Source: Branchinecta lynchi (taxonomy: Eukaryota > Arthropoda > Branchiopoda > Anostraca > Branchinectidae). From it: a DNA stretch of 64,000 nt. This document shows, piece after piece, positions 47,789 through 58,031 of the stretch. The stretch spans positions 12,488,938-12,552,937 of the forward strand of contig JAKZAP010000014.1 in assembly GCA_023053575.1 (NCBI GenBank). The letters run 5' to 3'. The translations under genes and the position numbers were made by a program. How positions within the stretch are numbered: position 1 is the first letter of the stretch; each line of letters opens with the position of its first letter. Under the pieces are notes generated by a model. The model had not been told where the DNA came from and made no database searches. It saw only the letters and a program-made list of their open reading frames with translations.

Positions 47789-50060
47789 TTACCAACCAGC
47801 TTTATTTTCAGAGCAAAGCCAGGCCTTCGTCCTAGTTCAAAGTCCTGAATCCGTTTTGCTCAGGCCGGAAGAATTTGTTCATTTAAGTATTGATCCAGCC
47901 CTCCCGCCCTCAGCGTTGGAAATGTTTAGCTTCCTACTTCTCAAGGTGCCGCACAAATTCTGAACCATTAATTTACCCTTCTTCCGCCCCACATACTTTT
48001 TCTGTCTTGTGTATGCTTGTGGTAAGAAAACTAAGGACGAAAGTATCTTCGTGAGGGGGGTCAAATTATCTTTGTGAGGGGGAGTCAAGCAGGCTTTGCG
48101 TGAGGAAAATGATGATTCAATTATGACTAAAATCCATCTAGTCTAATGACATCCCTCAGGTATTTGCAGTTCTGGTAGTTAGAAAGCAGCGGGGATGGAG
48201 ATACTTTTGTACGTTTCCGTTAGGCTTATTTCTTCTCTTGATGTCACAGAGCTCATTAGTGCCCTGGAAATCGAAGAACCGTAATGACGAGCAATACCAA
48301 AACAAAGCACAAATGAAATTAAATTTGGTTGCATTTTGGTATCCGAAAATGTAAGCGATGGAATACCTCGACTTCGAAAGTTTGTTCGCCCGTCTATAAG
48401 TTAAAGCTTGTCAGCTCGAAAGAGTTGAGAATCTTTTCTCAAACAAACTGCGAGTTACTCCAGGTCAAACTACAGGTCAGGTTGGAAGATGAATTTGGGA
48501 GTGGAAGAGGGCGTCGCAAAGGAGGTCATCTGGGATTATTTTTGAAACTGCGATTGTGGAAGACCAGAGGAAGGTCGTTAAAATTCTTAAAAGCTTGTTC
48601 AGCCTAGGATGAAACTAGTGCGCGTTCAGACTCTGAAGTTGAACCATGGAGACCAGTGCCTTCTTTACCCTTAGGCCGGTTAGGCCTGTGCTGGGGGCCA
48701 GGGGAAACGAGAGGCCACTCGGACGGTGTAAGTTGCTGAGAAACCAGGCTGCGGTTGCTAGCCGGGTTGCCTTATTCATTAACCTCCAGGATCCAGGTGT
48801 GACCAACTACGTTCCACCGTCATTTACGTTACCGAAATATACTCAGATTTGACCAGTGTGACTCGAACCAGAATCCTGTGTGCTAATGTGCTAGCGCTTT
48901 TACAATTTTGATTCATGAAAAGGGGCCAAAACCCATGAATGACCTAGGGTCCTTTCTACTGCAACAACCAGGTCATCTAAAACCCTCCAGCAGATTAAAT
49001 TACGATGCTTCTGATGGAAGATTATTTGTATGGCCTGGAGCCCCTAGATAGGACTTCACTTTTTCCAGAATCTGCTTCCAGACTCCGTCAGCTGCTATGC
49101 CGACATTCATTTGCCTAGGACACACATCCGTAAATCATAAATATACTTTATGTCGTGAAGGCTGATTCCGTAAGGAAGGAAATGAGACTCCAGGACGGAA
49201 TCGGGGAAGTTTGGAGATTGTGACAGGCTATTTATTCTTACAAGGGCAGGGTACAAGAAGATATAGTAAACTTTATAAATAGAAATCGTCTTCCTTAGGG
49301 CCCCCATACAAAGAACTTAAACCCTATAGAAGAAACTTTATCCCGACATTATGAAACATTCTTAGAAGATTTACGGGCGAGTCAATGGCCGTTGTTTACT
49401 TTTCCGGTAGCTTGGCTCGGTTGAAGGGTTAGTAGACGAAAGGAGAATTGTCTCAACAAAATTTTGCCCGGTTCTTTGAAAGTTAGTGGAGGTTAACAAG
49501 TTGAGAGTTCGATGGACAAAATGATTTTATAGTTACGGGCTAAAGTTGGTTAACAACCCATTTTGAGGATTAAAAATAAAAATTTTGTACCAAATAATAA
49601 TTATTCTAGCCCGCTTTTTGAGAGAAGCAACAAAAATTAAAAAAATGTCACGAAAGAACTAAGCAATTTCAATTAAATAAATAATGAATTAAACATAAAC
49701 ACTATTAACGCAGTTGGACACAGTTTGCACTAAACACGGAATTTTTTCATTAAAAAACTGGTTAAAGATATCATGGGCTGCCAGCTGCCAGAACAACAGA
49801 CCAAGAGACTAAGTACCAGAAATTGCAGCTTGGAGCAATTGAAGATTTCTCAAACATTTCTTCGGAAATTGCCATGGGAATAAATTCGGGAATTTTGTCG
49901 TATGTTGGGTTGTTGCGATTCACTTGACTTTATGATTTGGTCTGGAACTCCAGGGCATCCTATCCCAGCCTCCATGCCTTCTTGCTCCACTCAAGGGAGA
50001 CTTTGAATTCTTCGACAATTTTGCTAGACATCGTATCTTGACCCGTATCTAACTTTTTTT
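47789..50060. other. Non-coding stretch, nothing recognised
   Basis: Several short frames on both strands resemble no known protein. No element ends were recognised. Confidence 0.45.
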
Positions 50061-50064
50061 TTTT

Positions 50065-51740
50065 CAATTAATCAATCAAGTTTAATCCGAATAGCTAAAG
50101 GCTAGTAGAGGAATACAAATTTACAAAATACTCAGACACGAACAAATTAACTAATACACTTACAAGATATGACCAGAAATAAAAGACGGGATTGGACAGA
50201 AGAATTAGCAGGACATGGAGAAAACTGATTGCCAGTATTCCTCTCGGAACGACGCACGGAAGACGGAGGGGAGGGGGGAATAGATGGGCCATCCCGGGAT
50301 AACACATTATCTTAGTTCCAAATTTGTTTGATAGAGTATTTCTATGTTCTGTTAATTTAGGAATGTGAAGTTTAATGAGAGCCTCTTCATATGAAATATT
50401 ATGATCACCCAGAATGATTCTCACTGCTCTCTTCCGGACATTTTCCAGGTGATCAGAGAGATCTGCAGAAAGAGAAGCCGAACCGGTGAAGCATATTCTA
50501 AATGAAGACCGATATAAGTTTTAAAATAACAGAGGAGGCATTTAGTATCCAAACCGAAAGATTTAAGGGTGGATAGGGATTTAATTAGTAATTTGGTTTT
50601 ACGGATAATATTGTCAACATGAGAATTCCATTTCAGATCGTCATCGATTATTACCCCAGGCAATTTAACTGATTTACACTGCCTGAATGAGGATCGATAT
50701 TCAGCAGTTTCTCTCCTCAGTCTGCTAAACCGCATAACCGAAGACTTACTAACATTAATTTGCATTTTCTTGCTTGACAGTTGAGTTTCAAGGGAAGTGA
50801 TGGAGTCTTGAACCGGATTTGAACTGTTCGGAAGTGTGAAAGAAAGCTTAGAAATAATGAGAAGGGAGAGATCATCTGCAAATTTATACCTATGAAGGAA
50901 ATCTTTAGCAACATTATTCACAGAACAAAGAAAAATCAGAGGACCCAACTTAGTACCTTGGGGGCACCGGGTACCGCAAGTTATTGTTTCAACTGCGGAG
51001 AGGGAACCATTCAGTTTAACTTAACTACTTGGCTCTGGTCAGAGAGAAAACTGGCAATCATACACTGAGAAAATTGTCTTGCACCTATTTCAGAAATGGC
51101 GTCCAAAGCAACCGCGTGATCCAGCAGATCGAAAGCTTTTGTTGGTCAGCGAGCTGTTACTATGTCATGAACCAGGCTAAAAAAAAAGTAATGTGAAGTG
51201 CTAATACCTTGCCTAAAACCAAACTGACTAGGGTCAAAATTGTCACTTACTTTAGAAAGAAGCCAATAATACATAAAACTTTCTAGTAGCTTGGCCAATG
51301 CCGAAGTCTTCAATAGAGTTTGCATATCATCAACGCTAGAGTGGTTAGTTTTTGTCGGTATTGGAGTAACCTCAACAATTTTAGAACACTTATGAATATA
51401 CATTGAAGAAGACATTGATTGAATACTGCTGCGCATTGTATCAGTAACGGAATTGAATCTCATTGTTAATGTGAGAACAGTTCGGGTTCAATCGTAGAAT
51501 TTTTTCCTCGACCATAGCAGGAGTGATGATCGGTATATCAGTAATACTAGCTCATTGGGCTTATGACTCAAAGTAGATAACGAATTACGATTACCGGCAA
51601 AGAATTTATTCAGTTGGTCAAGGCAAACAGGGTCACCCAGATCATCACAAAGGTTCACGGTGGGCCTCTGCTTCCCGCTAAGATTTTGCAGCTTCTCATG
51701 AAATTTCTTTGAAGTAAGAACAGAATACACCGGATACACA
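50065..51740 (-). mobile_element. Degenerate CR1-group LINE, same family as 27577-28804
   Basis: Minus-strand reverse transcriptase broken into four pieces: pre-RT (51739-51488), fingers with 'FGFRQGISTSH' (51463-51146), palm/thumb with 'CPQGTKLGPLIFL' just upstream and 'KFADD' in 50948-50421, and C-terminus 'RIILGDHNISYEEALIKL' (50424-50095). The tail TAAACTTGATTGATTAATTGA matches the tail of the 27.6-kb LINE. Multiple frameshifts make it inactive. Confidence 0.88.
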
Positions 51741-52570
51741 ATATACCGAATACACCGGAAACAATTAACTGGTACACCAACTAGAAAAGCTGCAAACCCC
51801 TCATTGCCGAAGATGATTATGAGCTAACAGTTGACTGTTGCCTAGAAGTCCCCTACATGTCTCACAATTGGTATGCCTATTTTGGTTTCAGTGTGAACCT
51901 TACTACTGAAGTTGTCAACTCCTTGAAACTTTCAAACTGGTTCGCTGTCGGTTAGTACTGAAGTTGTCAACTTATCGAAGCTTTTAAAACGGGATGTTCT
52001 AAAAAAAATAATCACATGATCGAAGCTATTCTTCAGCGTTGTAAAAACAACTTAATACTTTTTAATCCCAGACATCATGACGGATGAAAACTTAGAACAC
52101 TATCTTATATAACCTAGTTGGTATTATAAAGCTATCCGTAACTTTTCTTAGTTATTATGAAACTACCTCATTGTTTTACATTTTTGTTTGTATCCGTTGC
52201 GTAAACAGTTAATCCTAGGTTACAGCGATAGACCATCGACACAAACTTTTTTACCGTCAGATTTTAGAAGTCAAATACAATGTGCACCCATGTGCAAAAA
52301 TTTCTTGCCCCTCATGAACCGATTCCTCCTTTAAAGTCCCTCTCCCGTGATAGACATCAAGTTCACCGAAAACAAATAATGGGTAGACCAGCTAGCGAAA
52401 GTTGCAAACCCCTCATCGCTGAAGATTACTGTATCATAACAGCCGATTATTACTTCCCTTGCATATCTTACCGTTGGGAACCAAATTCAGTGTGTACCTT
52501 ACTACTGAAGTTGTCAACCCTTTGACATTTTCAAACTGGTGTATCTCATAAAGGAATTTTTGTACCAAAA
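51741..52570. repeat. Diverged direct repeats
   Basis: Blocks 'GCAAACCCCTCAT.GC.GAAGA', 'CTTACTACTGAAGTTGTCAA' and 'TTTCAAACTGGT' occur in order at about 51780-51945 and 52400-52545, with a third partial copy at 51955. No coding function is evident. Confidence 0.55.
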
Positions 52571-52572
52571 AA

Positions 52573-53400
52573 TGAATGACACATACTTTGATCAGCTCAT
52601 CAACGGCTATCGATTGCCGTCGAAAAAAAAATTCTAACTGTCTTAGTTCAAAAGTTGACTTTTTTGCCGTAGGCCAACTTTCTAATGTCACCATTTAGAA
52701 AGGAGTAAAGGTTAAGCTCTAGTTTCTTTAGCAATGAGAGAACTTTTAAAGTTTAAGAGACACGTCTGATACCATTTCTTTACCGCAAACCCAAGTTCAA
52801 AAAAACGAATGATAAACTCAGCTGAAATCGCGAACAGACATGGATAGAAACAATAGATGGCAGCACTTTCGGACCCGTGGGAAAAAAACACTTTTTTGTT
52901 TCTGTAGATTTTTCTATTTATCACTCAAAGAAGATATGTTGGCTTTGGGGCCGGGTAACTGCCGCATATATTTAACACTTATAAATTGAATGACACATAC
53001 TTTGATCAGCTCATCAACGGCTATCGATTGCCGTCGAAAAAAAAATTCTAACTGTCTTAGTTCAAAAGTTGACTTTTTTGCCGTAGGCCAACTTTCTAAT
53101 GTCACCATTTAGAAAGGAGTAAAGGTTAAGCTCTAGTTTCTTTAGCAATGAGAGAACTTTTAAAGTTTAAGAGACACGTCTGATACCATTTCTTTACCGC
53201 AAACCCAAGTTCAAAAAAACGAATGATAAACTCAGCTGAAATCGCGAACAGACATGGATAGAAACAATAGATGGCAGCACTTTCGGACCCGTGGGAAAAA
53301 AACACTTTTTTGTTTCTGTAGATTTTTCTATTTATCACTCAAAGAAGATATGTTGGCTTTGGGGCCGGGTAACTGCCGCATATATTTAACACTTATAAAT
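52573..53400. repeat. 414-bp tandem duplication, apparently identical copies
   Basis: Bases 52573-52986 and 52987-53400 appear identical, and the frames they carry translate identically. Each runs from TGAATGACACATACTTTGATC to TTTAACACTTATAAAT. Identity points to a very recent duplication or an assembly artefact. The short minus-strand frames within it look non-coding. Confidence 0.9.
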
Positions 53401-53798
53401 TTTAGTCCATCTTCAATTTTAAACTGGTGCTTGCCTGCTTGCGTGCTAGAACGGAGCTTTCCGCTCGAAAGCAGAAAATGATTTGATGAAACGAAAGGTT
53501 CGCTACACAACTTCATATAGTCCTCTCTGACATGGGCTATATAACTCCACTTCACTTCGCACAGCGTAGGCTCTGGCTCGAGGACAAGCAAAAACCATCC
53601 TTATTGGCCCCAGGCAGAGTTCTACGGAGCTTTCCAAAATGTAATGCCATATCTATCAATCCGGCCTAAGGTCCACACTTTCTGTAAAAACCGCACAGGT
53701 TAGACCCTTACCAGTTACCAGGAATAAAATTAAATCGGCGGCATAGGAAAAAAAAAAAAAAAAAAAAAAAACAGGACAAAATTGAAGTGTTGCTCTCG
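53401..53798. other. Non-coding stretch with a poly-A tract
   Basis: A run of more than 20 A lies at about 53749-53770. Read on the minus strand it is a T-run just after the 53799-54407 frame, the wrong sense for that frame's poly-A tail. Nothing else was recognised. Confidence 0.5.
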
Positions 53799-54407
53799 CT
53801 ATACAAATACGCATGGCTCAGCACTACCTACTGGTTTAGGCAAGGGCAAGCCATGGACAACGCTAGAGCGTTCCGTCTGAAGTAGCCGCTGTCTGGCATG
53901 AGCGGTGCCAGACAAATTATCATTACCACTGTTCCATCTATCCGTGGTGCTAGAGTGAATCGTTTTGAAGGGATGGTCGTCCAGTGTGATGGTATTATCG
54001 TGCAGTTCGGTAGTTGGCGAGTTCTGCAATGAGCGAATTTTTAGTTTTAGGGTTGAAATTCTTTCCTCTTTTAGCTGAAGTAATTTCTTGAGTTTCATGA
54101 CTTCAGCTTGTAGGGCAACTCTATCGGAGTCATCAGACGCTACACACGGGGGAGTTATAGTTGAGATATTAGCTACACGTGATGGTGAAATCGGTTCCGC
54201 CTGATAAGCAGCTTCAGTCGATCGATCTCTAACGCAGACTTTGCAACGCCAGCTGACAATGCCTCTTCGTTCGGAAATACTAGTTTGAGCACAGTGAGGA
54301 TGATACCAGTTCGGACACCGAGTGCAAGAAAATGTTCCGTATTCACATTTCCTACTGCACTTAGGGCAAAAGTATTTCCTCCACGTCACTGTGTGTTGGT
54401 CAGGCAT
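53799..54407 (-). CDS. PHD-finger protein, probable non-LTR retrotransposon ORF1
   Basis: 202 residues. An N-terminal C4HC3 PHD-type finger uses C14, C17, C28, C31, H36, C39, C55 and C58 ('FSCTRCPNWYHPHC', 'WRCKVC'). A Ser/Thr/Pro linker and a coiled coil (about 97-128, 'VMKLKKLLQLKEERISTLKL') follow, then a polar tail. A PHD finger plus coiled coil is known for ORF1 proteins of some CR1-group LINEs, where ORF1p binds RNA. A host chromatin reader fragment is the alternative. The LINE at 50.1-51.7 kb is on the same strand about 2 kb downstream, but the tandem duplication and other sequence lie between, so a link is only possible. Confidence 0.5.
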   Translation of the reverse strand: MPDQHTVTWRKYFCPKCSRKCEYGTFSCTRCPNWYHPHCAQTSISERRGIVSWRCKVCVRDRSTEAAYQAEPISPSRVANISTITPPCVASDDSDRVALQAEVMKLKKLLQLKEERISTLKLKIRSLQNSPTTELHDNTITLDDHPFKTIHSSTTDRWNSGNDNLSGTAHARQRLLQTERSSVVHGLPLPKPVGSAEPCVFV

Positions 54408-55640
54408 GATCTTCTCTTCTGCGTTCTCATCAGCGGAAGTCTGGCTATTGTGAGAAGGGCATACCTTACAAAGTCAGCCAGAATCTTTCTTCCTAGAAGC
54501 ATGGGTTATTCCAGCACACTTTGGTGGAAGAGTGCCTTGCAGGAGCTACAGGAAGTTGTGAAACCAGAGGAATTTGAAGCACAATCGCCACATACTGGCT
54601 TCTTTCGTTTTGCAGTCATCCTGCAAAACCTAACCGACACTTGACGGTTGGAAATTCAATCGAACGGAAACTCAACCGACAGTTGGAAGGAAAGTGGAAC
54701 CAAGGTTGCGACTACTCGCACCAACTGCCCGTTAACGACTAATTTTTAGCAAAGTTGTTGAATCCTGAGTTGTTTAATCCGTATCTTGACGAAGTATGTG
54801 TACGAGAAAAGTACTTTTGAATGGTGAGGTCCTTGACCCTACATCCTTATACTGCAAACTTTTCAGTACCCAACTCCACCTCCGTCAGAGCTGGGGTACG
54901 ACTTGGACCCCAATCCCAAATGATTTTTACCTTCCAGTTTTCGTCCGTCCGTCATCGTTCTAGTCCATGGGGAAGTGCCTGAACTAGTCGCAATATAATG
55001 CCCGATCGGTATATAACAGGTCACACCTGCTAAACTAGATAGATTTGCTGTCGGAAATTTAGATTTGCTTAGCATCCCTGGTGCCAGTTTCCTTTTTGCT
55101 ATACTTAGGAAACAACAGATAAAACCCTCGGGAGGGGACATGACTTTGCTTTCCCATCGTCTATATCCTTCTCCACCAAAACTCAGCTCCCACGATTGCC
55201 GTACAATAGTGATAACGCCCCCAGCCAGTACTACTCCCTCCCTGTTGTTAAAGTCAATTATTCAGGAGCTGTTGACACTCTGGGTGAGGGATCCATTTCC
55301 TTGGGTGATTTGAGCCCCAAACGCTCGGTGCATAAATGGTCATTAACGGGCGAGAAGGATGGCTCTGGTTCCTTGTACGCGTTAACAGCATATGAGGGAG
55401 AAACCAAATGGAATTTTCTATCAGGCTACCGGAATCACGTATTTGATGAAATCGAGTGACTGCGTTGGTCCTTGCTACATCAAACTCTGGGGAAGCCCCT
55501 AGGCAGCCAGTGTTGCGCAAGTAATCTCCTGATACGTTTTATTTTACCATTTAAGTTTCAAAAAAACAATATTAAAGATTAACGGTTGTGACCTTAAATA
55601 AAGATAGCCTACATTATTTATTTAATTTTCTAATTCAAGA
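54408..55640. other. Non-coding stretch with a Helentron-like scrap
   Basis: At 54940-54990 'CGTCCGTCCGTC' and 'ATGGGGAAGTGCCTGAACTAG' resemble the head of the Helentron-like family. Otherwise nothing was recognised. Confidence 0.45.
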
Positions 55641-55950
55641 CGCCGTAGCATGGCGGTAGGAAGCTCATTTTCTTTCAAGATGAGAAAAATAAATGTCATC
55701 GACTGTCACGGGGTCCGTAGAAGGAGTGGGCGGCTGAAATCTCGCGTGGTTCAACGGACTGATGTCAACGGTTCAACGGACTGACGCCAACGCTGAACTC
55801 GCAGTTGGCGTTACATTCGGACTTGCGATGTGGCTGAACTGACGGGTGTTGAACTGATGGTGTTTTAGCTTGGTCCATTTCACGGTGGCTGTTGCGAAGT
55901 TAATTAACTTTGTTTCAGCGGACAAGTGGCCGGTGGTTGACTGACAGTAG

Positions 55951-55960
55951 TATATAAAAC
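55951..55960 (+). promoter_or_regulatory. Possible TATA box near the left end of the Polinton
   Basis: TATATAAAAC followed by a GC-rich 'CGGGTTCTGG' is a good TATA-type core promoter match in the expected TIR region. It points rightward, but the nearest rightward gene starts 2 kb away. Role uncertain. Confidence 0.3.
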
Positions 55961-56188
55961 CGGGTTCTGGCTCACCCTCCCCCCGATTTCAAAACCCCAT
56001 TTTAACATCAATTTCTTAAATTTTAACATCCTTTTTACCAAATTATCCCCCTTTTTAAGAACATTTTTATTTTCTTAATTCCAAAATAAAGGATACAAGA
56101 AATGAGAATATTACCCTTTACTACATATAAAATACTACAATATACTACTACTTCTTTTTTTTTACATTTTTCATTTTTTATTCAAATA

Positions 56189-56497
56189 TTACTGAGTAAA
56201 CAGTTCTAAATCCACATATGTTTCTTTGTTCTTGTTTTCGCGTACAATAGGCTGCAAAACCAGATTTTTCTTTAAAAGTAATTCGTTAGCAATGGCATTA
56301 TATTTCTGTGTTATAAACAAATCACAGGGTTTGTCATTATGATTAATAACTACAACCAACTTATCACCATATTTTGTCTTAGCAATTCTCATTTTAACAA
56401 TAGTATATTTCAATCCTAGAACTAGTTCTTCTTTCCTGATTGTCTCATTGTATTTATTCATTCTGATTGTATTCAAGACTTCCTTTGTGGACTCCAT
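56189..56497 (-). CDS. Polinton small protein, OB-fold-like, putative ssDNA-binding
   Basis: 102 residues, leftmost gene of the element. The core 'GLKYTIVKMRIAKTKYGDKL' followed by 'VVVINHNDKPCDLFI' alternates hydrophobic residues as expected for beta-strands. The 'TKYG' turn is seen in small OB-fold-like proteins of Polintons and RPA-like proteins. A replication role beside polB is inference. The start is set by CCCCTAATAAATG (minus strand), the motif shared with the other element genes. Read-through is intact, with no frameshift. Confidence 0.6.
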   Translation of the reverse strand: MESTKEVLNTIRMNKYNETIRKEELVLGLKYTIVKMRIAKTKYGDKLVVVINHNDKPCDLFITQKYNAIANELLLKKNLVLQPIVRENKNKETYVDLELFTQ

Positions 56498-56748
56498 TTA
56501 TTAGGGGATGATTTTATTAAATAAAAATCCAGACTCACAAACTCACATACATATTTTTATTGATAATATCTAATGTAAAAAAAAAATCCAAATCAATATT
56601 CATCACATCATCAAATTAAAATCTCCTCAACGTATCCAACAATTCTACCTCTAGTCCTGATAAAGCTCTTAGGGCAACAAAAAAACAGAAAATCTCATTG
56701 CGCATTAGTATTCACATCACAAAACATTTCGTTGCGGAGATTCTGCAG

Positions 56749-56965
56749 GCCCCGTTGGTGTAGTGGTCTAAGATGTTGCAACGTCTTAGATCAACCACTT
56801 CATCAATGATGTCGTGAGATCGAATCCCGCCATCAACTTGAGGTTAATGGTGAGGATGGCGAACAAAAAACTCAGAGGGTTTCCTCCCCTCACGGGGCAC
56901 CCCAGACACACCATAAAAAATAATAAGACGACAAATAAACATCTTCAATCTTCAAAGTCTGGGGT
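56749..56965 (+). mobile_element. tRNA-derived SINE-like insertion inside the Polinton
   Basis: A pol III A-box match TGGTGTAGTGG (56756-56766) and a B-box match GATCGAATCC (56818-56827) are spaced as in a tRNA-like head. Between them CTAAGATGTTG / CAACGTCTTAG forms an 11-bp stem (one G-U) with no loop, unlike a real anticodon arm. A body with 'GGGTTTCCTCCCCTCACGGG' follows, resembling conserved parts of several marine-invertebrate SINEs, and the 3' end is A-rich (CATCTTCAATCTTCAA). It is not a functional tRNA: the acceptor stem is not convincing. Confidence 0.5.
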
Positions 56966-56984
56966 GGGAGGTTTTGCAAAAATT

Positions 56985-57407
56985 TTATATTTTTGGTAAA
57001 TTTTCTTGTATTTTGATAGTTTCGTTCTTACAATATTTATAACCGTTCAAGCGAACCTGTTTCATGTATTTTTCGCGAGGAAAAAATCGAAAGGTTTTAC
57101 GCATCTCTGTTTCTCTCTGAATTACCTCCTCAATTGTTAATTGTCCGCATTTTAGCATTGAGAACAACTCAGTATAAAAATTGTAATTTGTCCTAAATTC
57201 TGCTTTTCTATCAGCAATGCTTAACTGCTTTTCAATTATTTCGATGATAACAGCACCCAAACTTAAAGAAGCTAACGGTAGCACTAGAAACGCAGACATT
57301 CCTGCTGCCGAAAAGAGGAATTTGGATACAAGTAAGCTATTACTTATACGATTGTAGTACTTGTAACTGCGACGGTAAACATACATTTTCTTTTCTAATT
57401 CTTCCAT
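56985..57407 (-). CDS. Polinton membrane-hairpin protein of unknown function
   Basis: 140 residues. A basic, Tyr-rich N-terminus (1-23) is followed by a hydrophobic stretch (24-58, 'SKFLFSAAGMSAFLVLPLAS' onward), enough for one long or two short membrane passes. A charged helical C-terminal part contains 'GQLTIEEVIQRETEMRKTF'. Proteins with a hydrophobic hairpin followed by such an acidic/basic helix recur in Polintons and adintoviruses; function is not known to me. The start is set by CATAATAAATG on the minus strand. Transcription diverges from polB, with a ~620-bp repeat-bearing interval between. Confidence 0.6.
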   Translation of the reverse strand: MEELEKKMYVYRRSYKYYNRISNSLLVSKFLFSAAGMSAFLVLPLASLSLGAVIIEIIEKQLSIADRKAEFRTNYNFYTELFSMLKCGQLTIEEVIQRETEMRKTFRFFPREKYMKQVRLNGYKYCKNETIKIQENLPKI

Positions 57408-57489
57408 TTATTATGTAATAAAATTGTTTCAGAAATTATTTGATTGAATGAAAGGTTCGCGATTCGGAACACATTCGCCACCTGCTAAA

Positions 57490-57960
57490 CTGTATGGAAT
57501 CTTTCTTGACTGATCGGAGATCTTCTTACTTCCGATTCTGTAAATTTCTTCTCTATCTTCCTCTGTGGTACAAGAATCGAAAGATAGTTAAAAAGTTTTA
57601 TCTTCCGAATATTACTGAGAAGCTGACTGATCTACACAAAAAGCTCTCAGAATCAGCGTATCGGCGTTTGTCGCCTCACCACGGTTTGATCCTTTTTTTT
57701 TTATTAATGTTTTGTTGACTCTAGTTGTTGTTTTACGTCTTTTCCGTTTTTTCTTTTTCCTTCTTCAAGTTTATACTCCACTATTAATCTTTTTGATGTA
57801 AGTGGGTAATAAATAAATATTATTATTATTATTAGAATCTAGATAGCGCTTCCTCCGTGAAACACAAAACACATCTGCTATCTACGGAACTCTACTGAAA
57901 CTTTCTTGACTGATCGGAGACAATCTAGATAGCGCTTGCTCAGTGAAACGCATACTGAAA
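57490..57960. repeat. ~55-bp direct repeats upstream of polB, one copy split by an insertion
   Basis: 'TTTCTTGACTGATCGGAGA' joined to 'AATCTAGATAGCGCTT' is continuous at 57902-57950 (one extra C at the joint). In the left copy the two halves are 57502-57520 and 57836 onward, separated by foreign sequence. The repeats lie in the divergent promoter interval between the membrane-hairpin gene and polB and may be regulatory (inference). Confidence 0.65.
57521..57834 (+). mobile_element. LINE- or SINE-tail-like insertion inside a Polinton repeat
   Basis: Sequence interrupting the direct repeat ends in TAATAAATAAATATTATTATTATTATTAG, a polyadenylation-like signal plus (ATT)n tail. A 74-codon frame starting in the flanking repeat ('CKFLLYLPLWYKNRKIVKKF') could be the C-terminal end of a LINE ORF2, but I cannot assign a clade. 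The insertion could disturb polB expression. Confidence 0.6.
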
Positions 57961-58031
57961 CCAGTGCTTTTCTTTACGACTAAGAAAACGCAGTCGGGAG
58001 AAATTCATTAATAAAAATGTTCCCCTATTAA

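Noticed and set aside
52434..53338. Duplicate short genes in the 414-bp repeat
   Set aside because: Identical 70-87-codon frames exist only because the DNA is duplicated; no protein similarity, start context or splice evidence.
56749..56840. Functional tRNA gene
   Set aside because: A and B boxes are present but there is no standard acceptor/anticodon folding; a loop-less hairpin replaces the anticodon arm.
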